DNA from: Stakelama pacifica
Lineage (GTDB): Bacteria > Pseudomonadota > Alphaproteobacteria > Sphingomonadales > Sphingomonadaceae
NCBI RefSeq assembly: GCF_004361835.1
Contig: NZ_SNWD01000012.1
Location: 1-64,000, forward strand
Length of the DNA: 64,000 nt
Direction: 5' to 3'
Of the stretch, positions 44,821 through 53,255 are shown one piece after another (position 1 is the stretch's first letter; each line of letters starts with the position of its first letter). The translations under genes were made by a program, and so were the position numbers. Under the pieces are notes generated by a model. That model saw nothing but the letters and a program-made list of their open reading frames with translations. It was not told where the DNA came from and did no database searches.

Positions 44821-46056
44821 ATGCCTAAATCATCCCGCGCCGATAGGCAGGCAAAAGACCGGATCGCCATCCTCGGCACGGTCGGCGTTCCGGGCAATTA
44901 TGGCGGGTTCGAGACGCTAGCCGAGAATCTGGTCGCCTATCACGCGCGCGCCGGACAGCAATCGATGCTGACCGTCTATTGCTCGGCCCCGGCCTTCACC
45001 GATCATTCCGAATGCTTCGGCACGGCGCGGCGGCGCTTTCTGCCGCTGAATGCCAATGGCGTATCGAGCATTGCCTACGACATCTGGTCGCTGATCGACG
45101 CCGTCCTGCAAGGCCACAACCGTATCCTGCTACTGGGGGTTTCGGGGGCGCTGGCGCTCCCCCTGATCCGGCTGTTTCCCTCGGTCACGATCGTCACCAA
45201 TATTGACGGGATCGAATGGCGCCGCGGCAAGTGGAACCGGTTAGCCCGGGCTGTCCTGCGCTGGTCGGAATGGGCGGCAGTCCGCTTCTCCCACCGGGTG
45301 ATCGCCGACAACCAGGCCATCGCAGATTATGTCCGCGAGCGATATGATCGCCCATGCACGGTAATCCCCTATGGCGGCGATCATGCGCTTGCCGTCGATG
45401 GCGACTTCACCGCCACCGCCACGCTGCCCGAACGATACGCCATCGCACTGTGCCGGATCGAGCCGGAAAACAATGTCGCGATGATCCTCGAAGCTTTTGC
45501 AGAGCTCGACATGCCGCTAGTCTTCTTCGGCAACTGGGATCGCAGCGACTATGGCAGGGCGCTCAAGGCGCGCTATCGCGACCATCCGACCATCACCATC
45601 CATGACCCCGTCTATGCCCCCCCTGCCCTTCGCGCCGCTCGGGATCGCGCGACGCTCTACATCCATGGACACTCGGCGGGCGGCACCAACCCGGCCCTGG
45701 TCGAAATGATGCATTTCGCCATCCCGGTGCTGGCCCATGGCTGTGCGTTCAACCGTCACTCGACCGAAGGCAAAGCCCGCTATTTCGAAACATCTTCGGA
45801 ACTTGCCGCCGAAGTCCGTGCTCTGACGCCCGAGGCCGGTGCGGAAATCGGGGCTGCGATGGGAGAAATCGCACGCCGCCGCTACACCTGGGATCAGATC
45901 GGCAAAGATTATTTTGACCTTTTGCAGCTACCGAGCGGCGAGAATGAAGCGCTTTCGTCCATAAGCGGACACATGAATACAGGGGGGCCTATGGCCGTTC
46001 GTGATCCTGCGGATCAGACATGGTCAAAACATCGTTCGCCGAATAAGTCGGCATGA
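44821..46056 (+). CDS. DUF1972-type glycosyltransferase (GT4)
   Basis: 411 residues. The N-terminal DUF1972 domain is clear: IAILGTVGVPGNYGGFETLA, then NIDGIEWRRGKWNRLARAVL and VIADNQAIADYV. The C-terminal lobe includes YAIALCRIEPENNVAMILEA and HSAGGTNPALVEMMHFAIPV. Members are often rhamnosyl- or fucosyltransferases; the neighbouring rfbC makes rhamnose plausible. A 122-bp gap separates it from pseI, so it may have its own promoter. Its end overlaps rfbC. Confidence 0.88.
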   Translation: MPKSSRADRQAKDRIAILGTVGVPGNYGGFETLAENLVAYHARAGQQSMLTVYCSAPAFTDHSECFGTARRRFLPLNANGVSSIAYDIWSLIDAVLQGHNRILLLGVSGALALPLIRLFPSVTIVTNIDGIEWRRGKWNRLARAVLRWSEWAAVRFSHRVIADNQAIADYVRERYDRPCTVIPYGGDHALAVDGDFTATATLPERYAIALCRIEPENNVAMILEAFAELDMPLVFFGNWDRSDYGRALKARYRDHPTITIHDPVYAPPALRAARDRATLYIHGHSAGGTNPALVEMMHFAIPVLAHGCAFNRHSTEGKARYFETSSELAAEVRALTPEAGAEIGAAMGEIARRRYTWDQIGKDYFDLLQLPSGENEALSSISGHMNTGGPMAVRDPADQTWSKHRSPNKSA

Positions 46057-46625
46057 TGTCCAATCCCGTGCTCCTCGTGACCCCCAAACGCCATGGCGAC
46101 GCCCGGGGCTGGTTCACCGAGACCTATAATCGCGACACCTTCGCGGGGCTCGGCGTCAGTTGTACCTTCGTGCAGGACAATCATTCGCTGTCGGTGCCGG
46201 CCTTCACGTTGCGCGGGCTCCATTTCCAGACACCGCCGCGCGGGCAGGACAAGCTGGTGCGCTGCATCCGCGGCCGCATCTTCGACGTCGCGGTCGATGT
46301 GCGCAGCGGCTCGCCCACCTATGGCCAGTGGGTCGGCGCAGAGCTTTCCGCGGAAAATGGGCACCAGCTCTTTATCCCCATCGGGTTCGCGCACGGTTTC
46401 GTCACGCTCAAACCGGATTGCGAGGTCGTCTACAAATGCTCGGACACCTATGCGCCCGACCATGACGGCGGCATCGCCTGGGACGATCCCGAAATCGGCA
46501 TCGCCTGGCCGATCCCCGCCGGCACCACCCTGGAGCTGAGCGCCAAGGACAAGGTGCAGCCGCGCCTTGCCGACTTCGACAGCCTTTTCCCCTATGACGG
46601 GCGCCCGCTCGCCCCGCTCGCCTGA
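46053..46625 (+). CDS. rfbC: dTDP-4-dehydrorhamnose 3,5-epimerase, second copy
   Basis: 190 residues with a complete family pattern from the first residues: [59 protein letters not shown] and [15 protein letters not shown]. It is more standard at the N-terminus than the copy at 26642-27247, to which it is otherwise close. It opens what was a second rhamnose gene set (rfbC-rfbB), now cut by an insertion 59 bp downstream. Confidence 0.95.
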   Translation: MMSNPVLLVTPKRHGDARGWFTETYNRDTFAGLGVSCTFVQDNHSLSVPAFTLRGLHFQTPPRGQDKLVRCIRGRIFDVAVDVRSGSPTYGQWVGAELSAENGHQLFIPIGFAHGFVTLKPDCEVVYKCSDTYAPDHDGGIAWDDPEIGIAWPIPAGTTLELSAKDKVQPRLADFDSLFPYDGRPLAPLA

Positions 46626-46636
46626 AGGATCCCCGC

Positions 46637-46683
46637 ATGCCCATCTTCGTCACCGGCGGCGCCGGCTTCATCGGCTCGGCACT
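46637..46683 (+). pseudogene. rfbB: rfbB fragment cut off by an IS insertion
   Basis: From ATG 46637 the frame reads [15 protein letters not shown], the NAD-binding start of dTDP-glucose 4,6-dehydratase, as in the intact copy ([16 protein letters not shown]). After 15 codons it runs into the IS3-family end at 46684. Confidence 0.9.
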
Positions 46684-46985
46684 TGGTCTGAGCCCGTAGT
46701 TTCTACCATTTACGAGTAGAGCCTTGGGCCGTTTTGATGCCCTTCACTGGGCGTGATGGCAACAACCGTATTGGGGGCATGCCCCCAATACGGTTTGCCG
46801 TTTGATCCGGCCCCGATCTCGGCCGGGGTTCTGTTCCCGAGGCTCGAGTGGGGCCGGAAGTGGTTGTAGTCGTGCCGCCAGGCTTCCAGTTCCTGGCGGG
46901 CATGGGCGAGGCTGGTGAAGATCGTCTCGTTCAAGAACTCGTCGCGCAGGCGCGCATTGAAGCTCTCGACGAACCCGTTCTGATA
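46684..46985 (-). mobile_element. IS3-family element remnant, truncated by a Tn3-family transposon
   Basis: The outer end TGGTCTGAGCCC (46684-46695) matches the IS end at the left edge of the window. The minus-strand frame 46985-46710 reads [39 protein letters not shown] and [13 protein letters not shown], the C-terminal rve region of an IS3-family OrfB transposase including its last catalytic Glu. The 5' part is missing because the Tn3-family inverted repeat begins at 46986. Confidence 0.88.
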
Positions 46986-47025
46986 GGGGGGCGGTGAGAG
47001 GATGGTCAAAAACGTACGCTAAGCG
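46986..47025 (+). repeat. Left terminal inverted repeat of the Tn3-family transposon
   Basis: It begins GGGGGGCGGTGAGAGGATGG. It differs from the right repeat at positions 5, 6 and 23. The last codons of the TagB-like gene (47006-47025) lie in it. Confidence 0.9.
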
Positions 47026-48148
47026 GATCGCGACGATTGAAGGCTTGCCGCAATTGCCCTGCAGCACGTGTGATCGCACCTTCGTAGTCACCGAAGGCCA
47101 ACGCCACCGCCTCCGACTGCTTTTGGACCCTTTCAGGATGTCGTGCGAACGCCCGGTCGATCACATCGAGAACATCGTCAGTTCCGGACCCGACCTCCCC
47201 CAGATGCCAACCAGCGTAGCGTGAATCGTCCTTCCAGTTTGCACCATGTGCATTGAGGAACGCCACCGGCCGGGGCGTTGTAAGGAATTCGTATAGCTGG
47301 CTCGACATGTCACCCAGATAAATACTGGCGGCCCGCGTGTAGGTCATGTCGAAGAGCCTGGGTGAATCGAGATCCACAATGATGTGTCCTGGCTCTGAAA
47401 GCTTCTGCCATTTCGCCCGGGAGACCGCATCCAGGTTCTCGAAAGCGCGGATGTGAGGCGCAAAGATCAGATTAAATCGCTCCTGCTCGCGAAAGCGGGC
47501 GATGACGTCCCGAGCCAGACTGATTGACGAGATGGAGCGATCAAAATGGGGATTGTAGACGACGATCGGTCGATCATTATCGAACAATCGCGATCCGGCA
47601 GGCATGGTTCGCAAATAATCCATCTTTATGTAGCCGACTGCTGAAAGCTTTTTCCTGTCGATGCCTTGCGCTACCGCTCGCTCGATATCCTTCTGCCCGG
47701 CGACAAAGATGAAGTCGAAGGCGCGCAGCCTCACTTCCGAAGACGGCGCGCGATCGCCAGCCCCGTGACGAAAATGTATGAGCGGGCGGCGCCATCCCAA
47801 ACACCGCAAAGCCGCGGAGGTGCGCTCCGGAACGATGATTGCATGTGAATTCCGGAGCAACCATCGGATCTTCGCCAGCAAGGGGCCTTTCGCCGACGAT
47901 TGAATGCCCGTCAATCGGGCCGCCATCCTGCTTGCCCAGGGCCACGTAATTTGCGTTACCTTCATCGTGCCTGCGCCCATGGTCTCGGCAACCTTGAGCA
48001 AAGCGGTGGCCGTGCGTTCATCGGCGCAAATGCATTCAACGGCTATATTGGGATGACGCAGGCTGATCGCAGCGGCCACGGGCGCCAGGTGCAAGACCTG
48101 ATGCTCTCCACCGATAAAGACAAAAGCCAGATTTTTCGAGAATGTCAT
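47006..48148 (-). CDS. CDP-glycerol glycerophosphotransferase-like protein (TagB/TagF family), transposon passenger
   Basis: 380 residues. The GT-B-like layout of PF04464 is visible: [61 protein letters not shown], and [20 protein letters not shown] with the conserved Ser-Ser near the phosphate. Related enzymes in Gram-negative capsule loci transfer glycerol phosphate or sugars. The last residues (DPLSVRF) are encoded by the transposon end, so the gene was captured whole or nearly whole. It would fit a surface-glycan modification carried on a mobile element. Confidence 0.7.
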   Translation of the reverse strand: MTFSKNLAFVFIGGEHQVLHLAPVAAAISLRHPNIAVECICADERTATALLKVAETMGAGTMKVTQITWPWASRMAARLTGIQSSAKGPLLAKIRWLLRNSHAIIVPERTSAALRCLGWRRPLIHFRHGAGDRAPSSEVRLRAFDFIFVAGQKDIERAVAQGIDRKKLSAVGYIKMDYLRTMPAGSRLFDNDRPIVVYNPHFDRSISSISLARDVIARFREQERFNLIFAPHIRAFENLDAVSRAKWQKLSEPGHIIVDLDSPRLFDMTYTRAASIYLGDMSSQLYEFLTTPRPVAFLNAHGANWKDDSRYAGWHLGEVGSGTDDVLDVIDRAFARHPERVQKQSEAVALAFGDYEGAITRAAGQLRQAFNRRDPLSVRF

Positions 48149-48151
48149 AGG

Positions 48152-48829
48152 TTATGTGACTGACCGCGCCTTGCGGGCGAGAAGCTTTTCCCCATCTGCC
48201 CTGATCTCCCCTTTTGGTGTGACGTGACGATAAAGCGTTTGCCTCGTGATACCGAGTTCGGCGCATAGTTCGGCGACCTTGGTTTCCGGCTTTCCCATGG
48301 CTGCTTGGGCGAGACGCAGCTTGGCAGGCGTCATTTTGAAAGGCCGTCCGCCGTGCCGACCCCGTGCGCGGGCGGAGGCGAGTCCGGCGCGGGTGCGCTC
48401 GACGATCAACTCGCGCTCGAACTCGGCGAGGCCGGCGAAGATCGCGAAGATCAGCCGGCCGTTGGCGGTAGTGGTGTCGATCGACGCGCCTTCGCCCGCC
48501 AGCACCTTGAGGCCGATCTGTCGCTTCGTCAGCTCGCCAACCAGGTTGACGAGATGGCGCAGGTCGCGCCCTAACCGGTCGAGCTTCCACACGACCAGCG
48601 TATCGCCGCGCCGCAGCGCCTTGAGGCAGGCATCGAGACCGGGGCGCGTGTCACGCCGGCCCGATGCGGCGTCCTCATAGATGTGGTCGGGATCGACGCC
48701 GGCCGCGACCAGTGCGTCACGCTGGAGGTCATGGACCTGGCTGCCGTCTGCCTTAGACACTCGTGCATAGCCGATCTGTGTTGTCACATATACGTCCGTT
48801 CGCGTGACGGAGCGGGATCGCTTCGTCAT
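48152..48829 (-). CDS. tnpR: Serine resolvase TnpR of the Tn3-family transposon
   Basis: Catalytic domain IGYARVSKADGSQVHDLQRD with the active Ser, VVWKLDRLGRDLRHLV, the EFERELIVERTRAGLASARARGR helix, and a C-terminal helix-turn-helix (VAELCAELGITRQTLYRHV). Start uncertain: ATG 48829 (MTKRSRS) gives 225 residues; GTG 48787 (VTTQIGYARV) is closer to the usual resolvase length. Divergent from tnpA. The longer frame to 49096 overlaps tnpA and is not used. Confidence 0.93.
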   Translation of the reverse strand: MTKRSRSVTRTDVYVTTQIGYARVSKADGSQVHDLQRDALVAAGVDPDHIYEDAASGRRDTRPGLDACLKALRRGDTLVVWKLDRLGRDLRHLVNLVGELTKRQIGLKVLAGEGASIDTTTANGRLIFAIFAGLAEFERELIVERTRAGLASARARGRHGGRPFKMTPAKLRLAQAAMGKPETKVAELCAELGITRQTLYRHVTPKGEIRADGEKLLARKARSVT

Positions 48830-48900
48830 CGATCTACATTGTGTCACATAACCCGTCTTCTGGTCTATGCTCCGTGAACAGGTCTGCTTTCCTGTTTCGT
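48770..48900. promoter_or_regulatory. res-like region between tnpR and tnpA
   Basis: The word TGTCACATA occurs at 48783 and again at 48843 in direct orientation, with ACGTCCGTTCGCGTGACG between. Spaced repeats in the gap between divergent tnpR and tnpA fit a res site that also controls both promoters. Confidence 0.55.
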
Positions 48901-48916
48901 GACGAACAGGACACCA

Positions 48917-51886
48917 ATGCCGACCAAGACTATCCTGTCGCCAGCACAGCGTGCGGCGATCTTCGATCCGCCTCTCGATCGTGCGACGATCGAACGGCTC
49001 TACACGCTCGGTCCCGACGATCTGGTGCAGGTGGCGCGACGTCGTCGCGGGGCCAACCGGATCGGCTATGCGGTGCAGCTCTGCTACCTGCGCCATCCTG
49101 GGCGCGGGCTGCTAATGGGCGAGAACGTGCCCGACACCATGCTGGCGCTGCTCGCCGACCAGATCGGATGCGAGGCGAACGACTTCACCGGCTATGCCAT
49201 GCGCCTCACGACGCTGCGCGAACACCGTGCCGAGATCGAAGCCCTGCTCGGTCTGCGTGCCTTCGCGCGGGTGGAAGTGCGAGCTATGCTGGCGCTGGGA
49301 TCGGAGATCGCGGCCTCGACCGATAGGGGCGAAGCGATAGTCACCGGGATGGTCGATCGCCTTCGGACGGATCGTATCGTGCTGCCGGCGGCATCGACGC
49401 TGGAACGGCTCGCGCTCATTGTGCGGACACGGGCGCGCAAGGCAGCCCATGCCAATCTGATCCGCGACTGTTCGGCCGAGCAGGAAGCCGCGCTCGACCA
49501 TCTGATCGGCTCCGACGACCGCGGCCGTACCCGACTCGGGTGGATACGCGAGTGGCCGGAAGCACCATCGGCCGCCAACCTGAAGGGGATCGTCGAACGG
49601 CTCGACATGGTGCGCGACATCGGGATCGTGGCCGATCGGGCACGGCGCATCCATGCCGCCCGCTATGCCGTCATCGCGCGAACCGCCGGCATCGCCACCG
49701 CACAGCACCTGCGGCGTCTCGAACGCCCGCGCCGGCTCGCGATGCTCATCGCTTCCATGATAGAGATGGAGGCAGCGCTAACCGACGCCGCGCTGGTCAT
49801 GGTCGAGAAGATGGTCGGTGGGCTGTTCCGCCGCGCCGACCGCACCCGGTCCGACCGGCTGCTCGGCCAGGCACGGATGTTGAAGGACACCGCGCGCTTC
49901 CATGCCCGGCTCGGTCGCCTGCTGGTCGATGCCCGTGCGAGTGGGCGCGATGTCTTCCGCACGATTGACGCCCAGGTGGGCTGGGATAAGCTAGAACGCA
50001 GCATCCGCTTCGCCGAGGATCTGACGCGCGCGGCAGATGATGGCCTGGAGGAAGTGGTCGAGCGCTATCCCGCCGTGCGACGGTTCTCCCCGACCTTCCT
50101 CGCCGCCTTTACCTTCCGCACCGCACGATCGGGCGATCCGCTGCTCGGCGCAATCGAGGTATTGCGAACGATGTACCGCGACGGACGTTCGGTCCTGCCG
50201 AAGCGGGTGCCGACCAGCTTCATCAAGCCGCGCTGGCGCAAGGTGGTGCAACCGACGGAAGGAGCGATCGACCGGCGCGCCTATGAGATCGCGGTGATCG
50301 TCCACCTGCGCGAACGGCTCGGCTCGGGCAGTATCTGGGTGGACGGCAGCCGCGCCTATCGCACGCTCGACGACTATCAGCTGCCGGTGCCCGCCTTCGA
50401 GGCCATGCGCGCCAGTGGCGATCTGCGCCTGGCTGTACCGACCGACTTTCCCGAATGGTACGAGGAACATCGCACCCTGCTGGCGCGGCGCATGACCGAG
50501 GTGGAACGCGGAGCCGCAGCTGGCGAACTGGTCGACGTGACGATCGAGCGCGGGCAGTTGCTCATATCACCGATCCGGCGATCCCCGTCCGACGATGCCG
50601 AGGCGCTGAAGGCGCGGCTCTACGCGATGCTGCCGCGCGTCCGCATCACTGACCTGCTGGTCGAGGTGGCCGCATGGTCGGGCTTCACCGATCGCTTCGT
50701 CCATGCGCGCAGCGGCGCACCCGCCTCCGACCCATCGGCGCTGATGGGTGCGATCCTCGCCGATGCGACCAACCTGGGCCTCGGGCGTATGGCGGAGAGC
50801 TCGCGCGGATTGACGCTGGCCCGCCTGCGCTGGACTGCCGAATGGCATGTCCGGGACGAAACCTATTTGTCGGCGCTGGCGGCGATCGTCGACTGCCACA
50901 CCGCGCATCCGCTTGCGGCGGTCTGGGGACCGGGCGACACATCGTCGTCGGACGGGCAGTTCTTCCGCGCCGGCGGTCAGGGCGAGGCTCGCGCCGATCG
51001 CAACGCCCGCTACGGCACCGAACCCGGCGTGCTGTTCTACACCCATGTCACCGATCGCTTCACCCCGTTCCACACCAAGGTCATCGCCGCCAATGCCGGT
51101 GAGGCCGCGCACGTCCTTGACGGCCTGCTCGACCATGAGAGCGAACTGGTCATCCGCGAGCATGCGACCGACACTGCTGGCGCGGTCGATCACGTCTTCG
51201 GCCTGTGCCACCTGCTCGGCTTCCGCTTTGCGCCGCGCATCCGCGACCTCAACGAACGCCGGCTATACGGTCTGTTGCCGCTCGATTCCTGGCCAACGCT
51301 GCGCCCGCTCGTCGCCGGGCCAGTCAACGTACGCGCGATCGAGGAGAACTGGGACGAGACGCTGCGCCTCGCAGCCTCGATCCGCGCTGGCACCGTCAGC
51401 GCCTCGGTCATGCTGCGCAAGCTGGCGGGCTTCCCGCGCCAGAACCCCGTCGCCCGGAGTTTACGCGAGATCGGGCGGGTTGAACGCACCTTGTTCATGC
51501 TCAACTGGTTCGACGATCCCGAGCAACGACGCCGCACCGGCAGCATCCTCAACAAGGGCGAGGCCCGCAACGCGCTTGCCCGCGCCATCTTCTTCAACCG
51601 GCTCGGCGAACTGCGCGACCGCACTTTCGAGAACCAGCGCCATCGCGCTTCGGGCCTGACCTTGGTCACCGCGGCCGTCACGCTGTGGAATACCGTCTAT
51701 CTTGATCGCGCCGTCCGGCATTTACGTGGAAACGGTATCGACGTGCCCGACCAAATGCTCGCCCACGTCGCCCCGCTGGGCTGGGAGCATGTCGGTCTCA
51801 CCGGCGACTATCTCTGGGGCGAAATCGACAAACCCCGTGAGCGTTTCAGGCCGCTTCGCCTTCACCAGCAAAGCCAGAACGCTTAG
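48917..51886 (+). CDS. tnpA: Tn3-family transposase TnpA
   Basis: 989 residues from ATG 48917 (AGGA at 6 nt); a GTG at 48899 would add six. N-terminal DUF4158 region (LSPAQRAAIFDPPLDRATIE, VQLCYLRHPGRGL) and the C-terminal DDE_Tnp_Tn3 domain with DTSSSDGQFF (first Asp, ~residue 675), RYGTEPGVLFYTHVTDRF, REHATDTAGAVDHVFGLCHL and FFNRLGELRDRTFENQRHRA (Glu). Full length and apparently intact, so the element may still move. The TAG stop lies inside the right terminal repeat. Confidence 0.97.
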   Translation: MPTKTILSPAQRAAIFDPPLDRATIERLYTLGPDDLVQVARRRRGANRIGYAVQLCYLRHPGRGLLMGENVPDTMLALLADQIGCEANDFTGYAMRLTTLREHRAEIEALLGLRAFARVEVRAMLALGSEIAASTDRGEAIVTGMVDRLRTDRIVLPAASTLERLALIVRTRARKAAHANLIRDCSAEQEAALDHLIGSDDRGRTRLGWIREWPEAPSAANLKGIVERLDMVRDIGIVADRARRIHAARYAVIARTAGIATAQHLRRLERPRRLAMLIASMIEMEAALTDAALVMVEKMVGGLFRRADRTRSDRLLGQARMLKDTARFHARLGRLLVDARASGRDVFRTIDAQVGWDKLERSIRFAEDLTRAADDGLEEVVERYPAVRRFSPTFLAAFTFRTARSGDPLLGAIEVLRTMYRDGRSVLPKRVPTSFIKPRWRKVVQPTEGAIDRRAYEIAVIVHLRERLGSGSIWVDGSRAYRTLDDYQLPVPAFEAMRASGDLRLAVPTDFPEWYEEHRTLLARRMTEVERGAAAGELVDVTIERGQLLISPIRRSPSDDAEALKARLYAMLPRVRITDLLVEVAAWSGFTDRFVHARSGAPASDPSALMGAILADATNLGLGRMAESSRGLTLARLRWTAEWHVRDETYLSALAAIVDCHTAHPLAAVWGPGDTSSSDGQFFRAGGQGEARADRNARYGTEPGVLFYTHVTDRFTPFHTKVIAANAGEAAHVLDGLLDHESELVIREHATDTAGAVDHVFGLCHLLGFRFAPRIRDLNERRLYGLLPLDSWPTLRPLVAGPVNVRAIEENWDETLRLAASIRAGTVSASVMLRKLAGFPRQNPVARSLREIGRVERTLFMLNWFDDPEQRRRTGSILNKGEARNALARAIFFNRLGELRDRTFENQRHRASGLTLVTAAVTLWNTVYLDRAVRHLRGNGIDVPDQMLAHVAPLGWEHVGLTGDYLWGEIDKPRERFRPLRLHQQSQNA

Positions 51887-51919
51887 CGTACGTTTTCGAC
51901 CATCCTCTCACCGGTCCCC
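51880..51919 (-). repeat. Right terminal inverted repeat of the Tn3-family transposon
   Basis: Read on the minus strand it starts GGGGACCGGTGAGAGGATGG. It ends the tnpA reading frame and cuts the 3' end of the DUF4126 gene. Confidence 0.9.
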
Positions 51920-52200
51920 TTGTCGCGCGGCGCCAGCGCAGCACCCGCGTAGGCTGCGGTGACACTGCGAACGGCCAGACCGATGGGCACCGTACGATCG
52001 GGCGCTGTCTTCATCTTGTCGCCCGCCATCTCGGCTGCCGCCATGACAGCAGTGCCGGCGGCGATGATCGGGTTCAGCATCAATTCCTGGAGCGGAAGGT
52101 GGGGCGCGATCTCCTGCCGGCGGGTGGCCGTGGCAATCACGGCCAGCGGGGTCATGCCGCGCTGACCCGCCACCAGACCGATAAGGAAGGAACGTAGCAT
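51883..52200 (-). pseudogene. DUF4126-type membrane protein gene, 3' end replaced by the transposon
   Basis: 105 residues from ATG 52200. MLRSFLIGLVAGQRGMTPLA, IIAAGTAVMAAAEMAGDKMK and TAPDRTVPIGLAVRSVTAAY followed by GAALAPR match the DUF4126 family (small integral membrane proteins). After ALAPRDKG the frame enters the Tn3-family terminal repeat and ends with residues GERMVENVR encoded by it. Full-length members continue further, so the C-terminus is lost. Confidence 0.75.
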
Positions 52201-52231
52201 CTGACTTCTCCAACAAGGAACGAGGAGTTTT

Positions 52232-52717
52232 TCAAGCGGCCTTTGACCCTCGGGAACGCGTGCTATGCTGCGCCAGGATGGAAACCAGATCGCGCACGCT
52301 CTCGCGCAGCGCATCGACGCCCTCAGCGTTGTAGCCGTTCGCCATAGTCTCAGGAACGTGCAAGGCTTGGCTCCGAAGCGTCTCGCCCCGTTCCGTCAGC
52401 GTGACCAAAACGCGCCGCTCATCGTTCGGGTCGCGGGCGCGGGAAAGCAAACCCGCACCCTCCATCCGCTTAAGCAGCGGGGTCAGCGTGCCGCTGTCGA
52501 GATAGAGTCGTGCACCCAGAGCCCCTATCGTCTGCGGCTGCTGTTCCCACAACACCAGCATGACGAGATATTGTGGATAGGTGAGATTCAACTTCCTCAA
52601 CACCGGGCCATAGAGGCGGCCCAACAGATTGGTCGCTGCATAGAGCGGGAAGCAGATTTGGCGGTCGAGCAGGAGCGGATCTTCCTCCAACCCCAAGGTC
52701 AGCCGCGCGTCGCTCAC
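52232..52717 (-). CDS. ohrR: MarR-family regulator OhrR
   Basis: 161 residues from GTG 52717, which overlaps the ohr stop (GTGA). Winged-helix MarR fold; ICFPLYAATNLLGRLYGPVL with the redox Cys (~residue 22) typical of OhrR, LNLTYPQYLVMLVLWEQQPQ, DSGTLTPLLKRMEGAGLL and RARDPNDERRVLVTLTERG. Represses ohr until organic peroxide oxidises the Cys. The longer reading frame to 52975 overlaps ohr and is not a start. Confidence 0.93.
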   Translation of the reverse strand: MSDARLTLGLEEDPLLLDRQICFPLYAATNLLGRLYGPVLRKLNLTYPQYLVMLVLWEQQPQTIGALGARLYLDSGTLTPLLKRMEGAGLLSRARDPNDERRVLVTLTERGETLRSQALHVPETMANGYNAEGVDALRESVRDLVSILAQHSTRSRGSKAA

Positions 52718-53139
52718 CGCGTGGTCACGTCGAGTTGAACGTCGATATTGCCTTTCACCGCGTTCGAATAGGGACAGACGGCATGAGCAGCCTGAACGAT
52801 CTTCTCGGCTGCCGCCTGATCGACGCCCGTGATCGCAATGCCAAGCGTTACGGCGAGCCTGAAGCCACCCCGGTCGTCGGGGAGCAGCCCCACTTCGCCG
52901 GTCACCTCGACGTCCTCGTCGCGAACCCTGTCGGCCTGCACACGGGTCACATGAATGACCGCATTCTCGAAGCACGCGGCATAGCCGGCCGCGAAGAGCT
53001 GTTCGGGGTTGGTGGCACCGCCTTTGCCGCCAAGTTCCTTTGGCATCGCCAGTTGCAGATCGAGGATACCGTCTTCGCTGCGAACGGTCCCGCTGCGTCC
53101 TCCGATAGCCGTGACCTTGGTAGTGTAGAGATGGCCCAT
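52714..53139 (-). CDS. ohr: Organic hydroperoxide resistance protein Ohr
   Basis: 141 residues from ATG 53139 (GGAG at 5 nt). OsmC/Ohr fold; the two catalytic Cys are in GYAACFENAV (~residue 60) and HAVCPYSNAV (~124). GGKGGATNPEQLFAAGYA and the VTGEVGLLPDDRGGFRL segment match Ohr. Reduces organic peroxides through a dithiol. Coupled to ohrR. Confidence 0.95.
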   Translation of the reverse strand: MGHLYTTKVTAIGGRSGTVRSEDGILDLQLAMPKELGGKGGATNPEQLFAAGYAACFENAVIHVTRVQADRVRDEDVEVTGEVGLLPDDRGGFRLAVTLGIAITGVDQAAAEKIVQAAHAVCPYSNAVKGNIDVQLDVTTR

Positions 53140-53174
53140 AGGTTCTCCTGCCAGATTTGCGATTCCTATTGCTG

Positions 53175-53187
53175 GCGATTTAATCGC
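53175..53187. promoter_or_regulatory. Palindrome upstream of ohr, candidate OhrR operator
   Basis: GCGATTTAATCGC is a perfect 13-bp palindrome about 36 bp before the ohr ATG. It lies where an OhrR operator is expected, though the bases differ from the usual TACAATT-type site. Confidence 0.4.
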
Positions 53188-53255
53188 GCGCAAGGCATTA
53201 TCGTTGGCAGCGACGCTAGTCGTCTCCTTCTGCGGACACTGACGGCTGGCATGGG

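Larger units (their letters stand above)
46986..51919. mobile_element. Tn3-family transposon carrying a TagB/TagF-like gene
   Basis: A 4.9-kb unit with 40-bp terminal inverted repeats (46986-47025 and 51880-51919; 37 of 40 identical), both beginning GGGG. It encodes a TagB-like passenger, a serine resolvase and a full-length Tn3 transposase with a res-like region between the last two. The flanking 5-mers differ (TGATA left, TTGTC right), so there is no target duplication; one flank was probably exchanged by recombination or adjacent deletion after insertion. Confidence 0.92.
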
